Below are positions 42,094 through 54,300 of a stretch of 64,000 nucleotides of DNA, one piece after another. A program made the translations under genes and the position numbers. Source of the stretch: Eunapius fragilis (lineage: Eukaryota; Porifera; Demospongiae; Spongillida; Spongillidae). Positions within the stretch are counted from its first letter, which is position 1; the number at the start of each line of letters is the position of its first letter. The stretch is taken from assembly GCA_963681505.1 (NCBI GenBank), contig OY811979.1:6142910-6206909 (forward strand), given 5' to 3'. Below the pieces are notes generated by a model. That model did no database searches. It worked only from the letters and a program-made list of their open reading frames with translations, and was not told where the DNA came from.

Positions 42094-45031
42094 CTGTAGG
42101 GGAGGAGGAGAAGTGACACTACCAACTGTATCTCTGATGTAACGTACAAATTGCACACGTCTATGTAGCTCACATGTCTCGTTGCAAGTGATGTTTTGGG
42201 AACACCCACACTGACGGTGAGTAGAGTTGAACGACAGGCACAGCTGCAAGCAGTCTCCGTTGTTCAGAGAGCAGGGCAAAGGAGATGGGAGTGTGGTGAG
42301 CTCTATTTGGAATTATCAGCAAGGTGATGTGACATGAATCAAAAGACAAAATTCTCAACCCCCATTCCCACCTCTCGACCGATTACTCCTTACCTCCGGG
42401 TCGCAAAGGGTTAACGACGACAATCCTATTTGGGTTTGTTTCAAAGGCACTCACTTTCCTCACCAAGAAGTTCTTCGGCCCCGTCTGCAGTGCCTGCCAA
42501 GTTGACTGCCGCTCAGTCCAGAAGAACTGGTTGTCTACTTTAGCCATTCCGCGAGGCTCCAAGATGTAGTTCTGTGTTGAAGCAGAGGGTCCAGGTATGA
42601 AGAAGCGCTCATTGGACCCATCAAGATCGGAGACGTGCATCGCGTGGGTGTCCATGTGTATCCAGTACAGTTGGTTGCTGGTGGTGTCCACAACTATGTC
42701 CACAATCACGCCAGAGCTGTATAATATTGCCATACGATTTGAGCCATCCAGATTGCTGCGTTCTATCATGTTGTGGGGCAGCATTTGGTCCACCCAGAAG
42801 AGAAAACTTGTGTGTGTAAGAGTATGTGGTGCATGTGTGTGCATGCGTGATTGTAATTATACATGCATACATATCAATGATGCAATTTTATGGGTGTGTG
42901 TTTATGAATGAATGAATGAATGTATGTATGTATGTATGCATGCATGCATGCATGCATGTATGTATGTATGCATGCATGCATGCATGCATGCATGCATGCA
43001 TGCATGAATGTATGTATGTATGTATGTATGCATGCATGCATATGCATGCATGCATGCATGCATGCATGCATGTATGTATGTATGTATGTATGTATGTATG
43101 TATGTATGTATGTATGTATGTATGTATGTATGTATGTATGTATGTATGTATGTATGTATGTATGTATGTATGTATGTATGTATGTATTATGTGGCAAGGC
43201 TCACCCCATGATGGGGTGTACAGTGATAAGCACGGCGTTGCTCATGTTGCCCATCACGACGGCCCTCGGGAACGATCCGTTGGCCCTGACTACATAAATG
43301 CCCGCGGCGGGCAACCCCGGGCCGCCCTGGGCTATCCAGTAGACATTGGAGGCTATCCAGTCCACGGCCAGGGCCTGGGGGTTCCCTGACCAGGGGACGA
43401 GGGTTGTGATGGGCCCACCCCCCACTAGGGTGGAGGAGAGTATGGCATGCGATTTTTGGTCTACCCAAAACATGGTGCCATCCTGGGGCCCGGAGAGGAG
43501 GAAGTCTATGCCCATGGGGGCGAGCTGGTTGTCCACCAGGAGAAGTGGGTCTTGGTTTGGAGTGTCAAGGGACATTGACATGATGGTGCCGGGAACCGTT
43601 TTCATGCTTGTGATGCCACTAACTGTGACCAGAAGGAAAGTGGAGGGGACTGTGTGGGTGTGTGTGGGTGGGAAGGAGGGATAGGTGTGTGTGGAAGGAG
43701 GGAGGGATAGGTGGGTGTGGAAGGAGGGAGGATATATGTGTGTGTGGGAGGAGGGATAGGTGTGTGAGTGAGGAGGGAGGGATAGGGTGTGTGGAAGGAA
43801 AGGGGATAGGTGTGTGTGGGAGGAGGGTTTGTGTGAGGAAGGGACGTTTATTTCATACATTCCTGCCCACGTTCCCAACATCTCTCTCAAAGTTGTTTGA
43901 ACCCACGCTAGGGTGACTTCATGTATTGTTATAATATAGTTGAGGTCTTAGACTGTGTTTTTTACCCAAGGGTATTGCTGTAATTAGATTGAAGTGAAAC
44001 AACTGTGGAGACTAAAATTACAGTCTGTACATAGGGTCTGTCACACTCACCTCTCCCTCCCCATCAGGAGTTAGCTTCGTGTCACCCCCTCTACACTCCC
44101 TCCCCATCAGGGGTTAGCTTGGTGCCCCTCCCCAATAACTCACTCTTGGGACATGTCCGTCCATCAGGGTTAAGCTTGATGCCCGTGGGACAGGCACATG
44201 AGTATAGCGATGAGGTTGACCACACGTTGGGAAGGCAGAGACTGCCACACCCCCTGTCCTGGGCACAGGGGTGTTGGTAGAAGTCTGTAGAGCATGGCGT
44301 GTTGGTAACGTGTGTGCATGTGCACGTATGTGTTTGGTAAAGTGTGTGCGTGTATGTGTGTACATTTGTGTTTTGTGTGTGCATGAAAAGGTGCAGTTAG
44401 AAGTAAATCATTCTCTTACAACAGCAGGGATGTGGTAAAACTAGATACATTATAAGTAACATGCAAACAAGCAGTGAAGGTCCAAGGTGTTTGTGTGTAG
44501 AGGGTAAGACTAAATAATGTGGGTGTGACAGATCTGGTGGCATATAAACGCTCACAAAAAATAGTCCTAGTGTTTATCTCTTCTGTATACATGATTATTA
44601 GTGCTATGTCAAAATCTACTAATCACCTCATGTCTCGACTTCATGCTCTAGCACAACCTCTTTGTGCTCTTCACAATAAACAATACCCTTTGGGTTATTA
44701 ACTTCAACACCATCAGAGGCACCACACCCTTAAGCCACTATCACATGTATCAACATCTCTCTCCCCCCCCTCCCTCACACCATGCCCACATACTTCTATC
44801 AGTAAGATCACTTTTCTGGATTAGTCTCACTTCCCTGACATCCACGCCCATCCTAGAGACCAGGACAGTCTCATACAGTCCACTGGACTCCTCGGTGGTG
44901 CCAAATTTAGACCTACGCAGGCTTTTGTCCTGTCTGTTGGTCCAGTACAAGCTGTTGTTGAACATGGCCACTCCATAGAACTTTTGGGCCTCATCTAGCG
45001 AATGGATGGAATTTGCTGATCAATACATACC

Positions 45032-45062
<31 letters not shown>

Positions 45063-45084
45063 CATACATACATACATACATACA

Positions 45085-45118
<34 letters not shown>

Positions 45119-45341
45119 CATAAATACATACATAAATACATACATAAATACATACATACATACATACATACATACATAAATACATACACACATACATACA
45201 TAAATACATACATACATGCATGCATGCATACATACATAAATACATCCATACATACATAAATACATACACACACATACAAAAATACATAGACACATACATA
45301 CATACATACATACATACATACATGCATGCATGCATACATAC

Positions 45342-45398
<57 letters not shown>

Positions 45399-48300
45399 AT
45401 ATACTCCTCCAGAAGTGTCCATTCCAGTGTTAACATTGGCTACCCTGATGGACGTGGAACATGGGTCAGACCACACTGCCCATCCATTGCTAATAGCAAG
45501 AGATGTGATTGAGCATCCTTCCTTTACCAGAGTGGTCATCATGGTACCGTCCATGGCTGCCCTTTGGATAGTGTTATCATCTGTCCAGTATATATAACTA
45601 TGGGAGAGAGGGAGAGAGGGAGGGAGAGAGAGGTAAGGAGAGGGGGGGGGGTAGGGAGGGGAAAAAGGGAAGCAAACGGGAAGGGGACGAGGGGGGGAGG
45701 ATACATGTAACTACTGATTACGAAAGCATTGCCATCAATTATAGCATTTAGAACACCACCCAAATAACCCATTGACGGTTGCCGTAGTCACGTACGTTGA
45801 CTTGAGGTCCAATGCCACGCCTCTTGGCATGTTGATACCCTGGGCATTGGAGAAGAGGATTTTTCTGTTGGTGCCATCCAGATTGGCCACTTCCAGACGC
45901 TGGGTCCCCATGTCCACCCAGTACAGTTTCCGACCAATCCAGTCCACAGCCAGAGACATTGGCTGCATGATTTGCCATGTGATGACTGGCTGTGCAACAC
46001 CTTATGAAAGAAGTGTATGTGTGTGTGTTTGTATGTACTTTCAAAGCAAAAAAGGATTTCTTATATGTAAAGTATGTTAGAGTCACCTCCAAATATGCCT
46101 ACTCATTCCGTTAGCATGTACACCGGATAAAACAACATTACTCATTAAAGTATTAAAGTACGTAACAAAATGGGTTAAGTGTGTTAATGGTGTAGTACAC
46201 GAGTATTGATTGTTATTGGGTGTATGTTGTAATCGGTGAGCACGTGAGCAATAATCAGTTTTGAGTCGGCTAATATTACATTGGTAGCAGAGAATGGCGT
46301 CTTCGACTCACACAAGTCTGCCCAAGCCATTTGCATTGGGAAATATACAAGAATGGCTTATGCGTTTTGACATTTGTAGTGATGCCAACGGCTGGGACGA
46401 GAAGGTGAGGGCTGTGAAGCTGCTGACTCTTTTAAAAGAAGAGGCGCTCGCCACGTGGCTTGATCTCAGGGGTGGTGAAAGAAAGGACTATGGTATTGTC
46501 AAGGAAAAGCTCACCGCCACGATGGTGTCAACTACCTTCTCAACACTAGAGCAGTTCCATCAAAGAAGGTTGGTTCCCGGTGAAGCGTTGTCTCTTTTCC
46601 TTCACAAACTAAAACAACCGTTGGATCAAGCAATGCCCAAGCTCGAAGCTCGTGCTAGTGAGCAACTATTGTTGCACCAATTCCTAGCTGGCTTGCCTAA
46701 TGCAGTCAGCTGACAGCTTCGCGCTACGGGTGATGCTAAAGAATTGACATCCACACTTGAATGTGCTAAACTGCTGATGTCAATGGAAGAGGAAAAACCA
46801 GTTGCGAGTGTGTCTCAGTCTCAACGTGATTGCATTGTAGCAGAACTGCAAGGCCAAGTCCTTGCCCTAACAGAGCAAGTAGCAGCACTGAAACATCCAA
46901 ATACAGTTGGGAGAAGGCACAGTGATGAGCAAACAAGGTCTGTCCAACGTTTCAAATGTGGAAAATTTGGGTACATTCGGCGTTACTGTCGTAGCAGATT
47001 CAATCAGCTCCAACGGGATGATTGCAGGGGGCAACAGTCATTCCACACAACAGTAAGCCCATCAGATTGTGTCGTCGTAGCTTCAATTAGGAGTGAGGTG
47101 TCGATAATGAAAGGTAAAATAGATGAAGCATCTACTGAAATAATGCTTGACTCTGGTTCATCTGTCTCACTCCTACATCAGGAAATAGTTTTCGGCCTAA
47201 AAGGAATAACCAGAAGATGGCTACCACAGAAGCTAAATTTAGTGACAGCCAGTGGAGAGACACTGCCAATAGTGGACTATGTTGAAGCTACTGTGGTGTT
47301 GGGAAATACTGAAATGAAGCACTATTTCATTGTGGTTAAAGACCTTGTCACTCCTGTCATCCTAGGAGTTGATTTTTTACAGGATAAAGGCCTTGTTTTA
47401 GACTTCACAACGACTCCAGTGACTGTAACTCCAGGGAAGGAAAGGAGTAACCAGAACGAACAGAAGAGCCGCCACATTCCACTAGAGTTAGCACCCACCT
47501 TGGTGGCTGAGAAGCAAAGAAGAACAAAATTCTGTGCTGCATTATCGGTGGTTGATGACAGTAATGAAGACATCGAGGGGTGTACCATCCCCTCATTTGA
47601 TGATCATGAAAATTTTGAATTTCCAAAGTTCATTAAACCTTGCTTCAACTCTAGAGTATAAGAGTTCAAAGATCTATTCATCAAGACACCAGGTACTACT
47701 AACATCGCATGCCACAAAATCACCACCAATGAACCACCAGTTAGAGTTCCACCTCGAAGAATTCCAGCACACTTTAGAACAGAAGTTGAAAGCCAGATTC
47801 AGCACATGCTGCAGAAAGGAATAATAGAAGAGAGTAGCAGTTCATGGAGGGCACCAGCTGTCTATGTGAGGAAGACATCAGGGGAATTACGTCTCTGCGT
47901 GGATTATTGGGAACTGAATAAACGAACTCACAAAGATGCTTATCCATTGCCACTTGTGGATGAAGTCCAGGATCATCTTTCTGGTTCAGTGATCTTAAGC
48001 AAGTTAGAACTGCAGAGTGGCTACTGGCAAGTTCCAGTAGATCATGTAGACCAGGAGAAAACAGCTTTCTGCCCAGGTCCAGGGATGGGGTTGTTTCAGT
48101 TTACCAGAATGCTTTTGGTTTAAGTGGAGCCCCGAGTTCATTTCAATGCCTAGTGAATATCATCATGCGAGGTCTTCCTTTTGTCTCAATGTACATCGAT
48201 GATGTTTTAATTCACTTGGAAAGTGAGGAGTTACATACAGCTCACTTACAGGAGGCATTTAAACGACTGAGAAGATTAACACTCCGGGGTGTCAAATGTC

Positions 48301-51300
48301 AAATTGGGATGTCACAAGTGACATATCCAGGGCATGTATTTTCGGGAAAAGGAATGTCTCCTGATGGCAGCAAGATTCGGGCAGTAACAGAGTGGCCTAA
48401 ACCTGTAGATGCTGGAGATGTACGACAGTTTCTGGGGCTTGCATCGTATTACCGGCGATACATAAATCATTTTGCTGACCTTGCTGCACCACTCCATCAG
48501 TTAACACACAACAATGTTGAGTTTCAGTGGACAGAGGAGTGCAACAAGACATTTGAGTCACTAAAAAGCCAGTTAACTCAAGCTCCTGTCCTGGTGTTCC
48601 CTCGTTTTGATAGGCATGCAAGCAGGTACAATGATCTTGCAGACAGATGCAAGTGGTGTGGGACTAGTGCAGTATTAGAGCAAGAGGGACATGTAATTGG
48701 CTATGCTAGTCGCACACTGTTGAGATCAGAGTCTAATTACAGCGTTATACAGAAAGAGTGTTTGGCCATAGTCTGGGGCATGATGCAGTTCCGCCATGAC
48801 CTTTTAGGACGACCATTCCAGTTAATGACAGACCATGCACCACTACAGTGGCTGGCTGAACAGAAATCAGAAGGTCTTCTTTGTCGATGGGCTCTTGCTG
48901 TTCAGGAATATGACTTCTCCATTGTGTACAGAAAAGGATCGTCAAACGGCAATGTGGACGTGTTGTCGCGAAGAAAGGATACTGTACCTCTTACTGTTCA
49001 CTCAGCACTCACCACTCTTCATTCAGGTTTGGCAAAGGAGGATGTTAGACAAGCACAGCAGAAGGATGCAATGATACACAAGTTGAGAAATGCACTGGAG
49101 ATGTCACAACGTCCACTAGCAAAACAGGAGTGGAGACAGCAACCACTTAGAAGGTTTCTACAACTTTGGTCACAGTTGGTCATTCATGTTGGCGTGGTGT
49201 GCAGGAAGTATAGGCCACGGCCCATCTGTGAACCCATCATGGTATCTATCCTCCATATCTCTATGCGTTATCAGCTATTGAGAGACTGCCACAATGCACC
49301 ATCGGCAGGTTATTTGGGAACACAAAAGACACTAGAAAGAGTGTGGCTGGAGGCATACTGGAGAAACATGGCTCGTGATGTGGATACACTTTGCAGGGAA
49401 TGTGTAGAGTGACAAAATTCCAAGCTCGTTAGACCAACTCGGGCACCACTTGTGAATGTTCCGATAGGTAGACCATGGCAAATGGTTGCCATAGATATTC
49501 CCTGTCTAACAGAAAGAATCGCTACCAACTTGTAGTGCAGGATTATTTCACAAAGTGGCCCAACGCAATTGCCATACCTGACCAGACAGCAGAAAGAATC
49601 ACAAAGTAAATGGTTAAACTGTTTTGTACCTATGGAATTCCAGACATTGTCCACTCTGACCAGGGGCAGAACTTTGAGAGCACCATTTATCGGCAAACTC
49701 TAGAGGCATTTGGTATCAAAAAGAGCCACACATCTGCCTACCACCCGGAGGGAGATGGAATGGTCGAATGTCTAAATAGATCCTTGCTACAGCTACTCAG
49801 GACCTATGCACAAAGGCAGGATGATTGGGAGAAGCACTTACCCTTGGTATTGTATGCATATCGAACAGCTACACACAGTTCGACTGGGACATCACCCTTC
49901 CAACTAATGTATGGCAGACAACCAAAATCCAGCACATTTTCTTCATTTACTGGTTATGATGCACTGCATTATCGAGGAATCCTTCAAGCAAAACTAGCTG
50001 AACTCCAGGATCTGGTGGAGGCACATATTGTGGAGGCTGCACAGTGCCACAAGGGTATTTACGACCAAAATTCTGCAGAACGAAGTTTTAAGATTGGAGA
50101 TTTAGTGTGGCTGTCCATCCCAACAGCAGGAAAGCTTGACCCATGATGGGAAGGGAAATGGAAAGTGAAATCCAGGAAATCTCCAGTTACTATGGAGATT
50201 ACAGATGGAAAAAGGACTAAAGTTGTGCATGTAAATCGTCTACAACCTCGTATCTAACCATCAGTTGGGGAAGATGTGAACAGTGGTGCACAGCATACGC
50301 AGAGGGTTGAGCCAAGTCACCGCTCGCAGTGAGAAGCTCCATTTGTTGAGCACTTTGATGTTGGTAGCTCACTTCCAGTAGCAAATCCGCCAACACCGGC
50401 ACCAGAGCCACTGCAACCAGAGCCACAACCACCTCCTCTACAAGTACCAACACCCCCTACACAGGAGCAACCAGGCACGATAGAACAGACCACTAGGAGG
50501 TATCCAGAGAGAAACAACAGATGTCCCCCTGATAGGTTGTAGTCAAAGCTCAAGTCGAGCTTTAGAACAGAGAGGGACGAATGTAGTACATAGTATTGAT
50601 TGTTATTGGGTGTATGTTGTAATCGGTGAGCACGTGAGCGATAATCAGTTTTGAGTCAGGGCTAACATTACAATGGCGTGATGGACACACTAGGCATACA
50701 CAGTTAAATACAGAATTGGATTTATGTTGCCCACATCAAGTGGCCTCATGGCATGTTGTGCTTGAAACCATGTTTGGTAGTGGTGGAAGGGGAGAGGGAT
50801 TGAGGGTATGAAACATCACTGGCTGGTTCAAGGGCTAGCATTAACACACAGGGCTAACACCCTTAAAAATGTGTCCCGTTCTTTCCTTCAAACTTACCTC
50901 GTCCCTCCTCCCTCCCTCATCCCTCCTCCCTTATCCCTCTTCCCTCCCACACCCTCCTCCCTCCCTCCCTCATCCCTTCTCCATTATCCCTCTTCCCTCC
51001 TTCACCGCTTATCTCTCCTCCTTCCCTCATCCCTCCTCATCCCTTATCCCTTCCTCATCCCTCCCCTCCTCCCTCCCTCATCACTTACCTCCGGTTAGGG
51101 GTGCCCTGTATATCCCCGCGGCAAAGTCATCGCTCCAGTACACCACATCCAATGCTATGTCCACATCCACAGACACAGCATTGATGATCCCCGTGATGGG
51201 CAGGACAATGTCAGCCACGTAGCTGACGTCCAATGACAGATGGTGGATGGTGGAACCGGCAGCAATGAGGAGGTAGTGGTTGATTTCTAATAGGGAAAGG

Positions 51301-54300
51301 GGTAATACGTCAAGCCGTTTTTCAGATTCACCCCATCCTCTGCTGCCTTCACTCCATCACTAATGTGATGTGACCTGTTCTGGGAAGCTAATCCGCCCAC
51401 CTTCTGAACCCCTTGCAGTAGGGGCAGATCCTCACCCCCTCCCCACCCTTGGTGCTACCCGCCGGCGCCGAGACAGACACTCTCAAAATACCGTAACACC
51501 GTGCTGGCAACGATAATTAAATGTTGTTAATGTAATGTAATACTAACAAGTAAAGAAAAACATTCTCTAATGAGAAAGTTGGTGGGATATAGGAATTGGA
51601 GGCAAAGGTGGTGTTAAAAGGAGGGGAACAAGGTTTTGAGGACGATGAAGAAGAATTGGCCTGGGGACGAGGAAAAACTTTGTTCTCTTAAAGCTAGCAG
51701 TTGTAACACTGGAACAAAACATTAAAATGACCGCCTTTGCCTTCTGGTTCGATAGCAACAAAGAGCTACACTATCCATTTCTTGGTACGCGAGGTATACG
51801 TGGGTAGCATTTTAAAAAAATGATATTCACGACCCGGTATACATGTAGGAACTACTACCGTAGTCCTGATGTTGTCAGGCTTCCTGCCCAGAGACTCACC
51901 TCTCCTAACGCATGCACACCTCACCTAACACATGCACACCTCCCCTAATGCATGGACACTCAATACCTCACCCTAACACATGCATACCTCCCCTAACACA
52001 TGCACACTCAAAAACCCACCCTAACAATGCACACTTCCCCAAACACATGCACACCTAATACCTCACCCTAACACATGCACACCTCCCCTAACACATGCAC
52101 ACCTAATACCCTCTCCCTGACTCTCACGTGAGGTGCAGGTTTTCTGGTTGCCATACAATGCATATCCTGTCGGACACAGACAGGAGGCCACAGTGCTTCC
52201 ATTATTTTGACCTGGCTTGGTGACACACAGGTGGCTGCAGTCGCCATTGTTAACCATACAAGGGTTGGGACCTGCACATTTGGTTAATTATGAGGATGGT
52301 GGGCGTGGTTAGGGGCGGAGCTAACCAGGCCGCCTGTCCCTGTTCACCACCTGGATGGCGTTCATGTAGCTGATACCGGTGACAATGGACGTCTGCCCGA
52401 GTCCTGTTGTCCTGTTCACCCTCTGTATGGACTGGCTGGTCCAGTCAGTCCAATAGAGATAGCCGCCATGTAAGGCCATCCCGTAAGGGTGGAGCAGGTT
52501 GGACAGGAACACCCTCCGGTTGCTGCACAGGTGGAGTGGTGTGGTATGGTTGGGTAGGGAGGAGGAGGGTGTGTAGCAGAGGTGTACGTGGATGGAGGAA
52601 GGGAGTGGAGTATGATGAAATGGACAACACAGAAAGACCTCTAGAGTAGAAGGGAATACAAGGAAATTTTGTGAGGGGAATGCTGGAATGGAGGGGAGAA
52701 TTTTGAGGAGTGAGTAGAGGTGGGGATGGGGACTGAGGGATTGGGAGGGGAGGGCTTGGGGAGGAAGGGGTGGGGATGGGGAGGGTGGGGTAGGGAGGAC
52801 AAAGGTATGGAAGGAGGGAGAAGGACAGAAGAAGAGGTTAGAACAGAGCTGGTTTTACCGTCCATTGAGGTCAGACGTCTCTATGAGGTGAGTACTAGCA
52901 TCAGCCCAGTACAGGGTATCGGTGTCAAAGTCAATCGCCAAGGCATTAATGTACTTGAGGTTGGAAGTGACAAGGTTTTTCCTTCCTGATCCGTCCAGGG
53001 CCGACCTCCCTATCATGGGTGTGGCCCCCCAGTCTGTCCAGAACATGTACCTGGTTGTGAGCAAGGAACAGTGCCTTACATGTGAGAACATCGGCACGTC
53101 ACACACATGCTGCCAAATTGATAACATGCATTGAAATTCAAGTACGTCTCATGTTGAAATCTGGAAGTCATTTGGCAAGACATAACCTTTTCACCCTCTA
53201 AACCTCTCCATCACCCCTCCCCAGACTACCCAGATGTGCTCACTCCTTGTCACAACTACCCAGACCCTCACCCCTCCCCAGACCTCCTCACCCACCCTAG
53301 ACCTCTCACCCCTCCCCAGACCTCTCACCCTCCCCAGACCTCTCACCCTCCCCAGACCTCCTCACCCCTCCCCAGACCTCCTCACCCCTCCCCAGACCTC
53401 TCACCCCTCCCCAGACCTCTCACTCTCCCCAGACTTCCTCACTCCTCCCCCCTCCCACCCCTCCCCAGACCCTCCTCCCCCTCCCACCTCTCCCCAGATC
53501 TAACCCCTCCCCAGACCCCCTCACCCCTCCTCATCTCTTCCCAGACCTCCTCACCCAGCAGAGGGATGGACAGCAATGTCCCTGGGAAGGTCCAGTCCAC
53601 TGTAGATCAGGATACAGCGATGGGAGCCATCTAGATTGGCCACCTCAATGCGCTTGAGTCCAGAGTCAGTCCAGTACAGCTTCTTAGTCTGCCAGTCCAC
53701 AGCCAGAGCTACTGGTGTGCCAATGTTGTTGGTGATCAGGGGGCGCTGGTTAGATCCCTATGGATACGTCAGAAGAGGTAGAGAGGGTGGGAAGGAGGGA
53801 AGTAGAGAGGGAAGAGGGAGAACAGAATGAGTTTTTATGCCATTCTAACAAGGTTTGCAATGTGAAAGTTTGCTGCAATATACACCATTGTTTCACCCTT
53901 GGAAGACTTAATACCCCCAGAGCTGCCCATGGAATGATTGTCTCTTGAAGTTGTTATGCAATATCACCTTACATTACAAGGAGGGAATCAGCCATGCCCA
54001 CTTACATTGATGTTAGCCACATAGATCAACTTGTCGGCCCAGAACAGTGAGTTGATGTCTAGGTCCCAGGCCAACCCAGCGGCCACGGACAGGTTGTACA
54101 CAGGGAGCGGTACAGAGACCAGCTCCGGAACATCCAGAGACACCCTTCTGATGCCAACACGATTGGTGAACAGGATAAACTCGCTGAATTCTTCAGGGGG
54201 TTCGAGGGGAGTGAGAGGAAGAGAGGGGAGAGGGGAAAATGAGAGTGAGGGGGTGTGGGGAGGTCACAAAGTTTTTTAAAATGCACAAGGCTACATATCT

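Larger units (their letters stand above)
46192..50672 (+). mobile_element. Ty3/Gypsy LTR retrotransposon, 4.48 kb, in an LRP-like intron
   Basis: Short direct LTRs (46192-46280 and 50582-50672) begin TG and end CA, and the element is flanked by ATGG on both sides (46188-46191, 50673-50676), a 4-base target duplication. A primer site follows the left LTR. Gag, protease, RT, RNase H and integrase are in order on the + strand, giving a Ty3/Gypsy layout. Stops and frameshifts make it inactive. The LTRs differ by a few substitutions and two small indels, so the insertion is not brand new. It sits antisense in an intron of the LRP-like gene. Confidence 0.93.

Noticed and set aside
42874-43389. Cys/Met/Tyr/Val-rich and His/Ile/Thr-rich frames
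   Set aside because: Products of the TATG/CATG microsatellite within an intron.
44991-45554. 187-codon frame running from a propeller exon into CVCVCV and YVCMYV sequence
   Set aside because: Only the first part is exon 45398-45597; the rest reads through intronic CA and TACA repeats.
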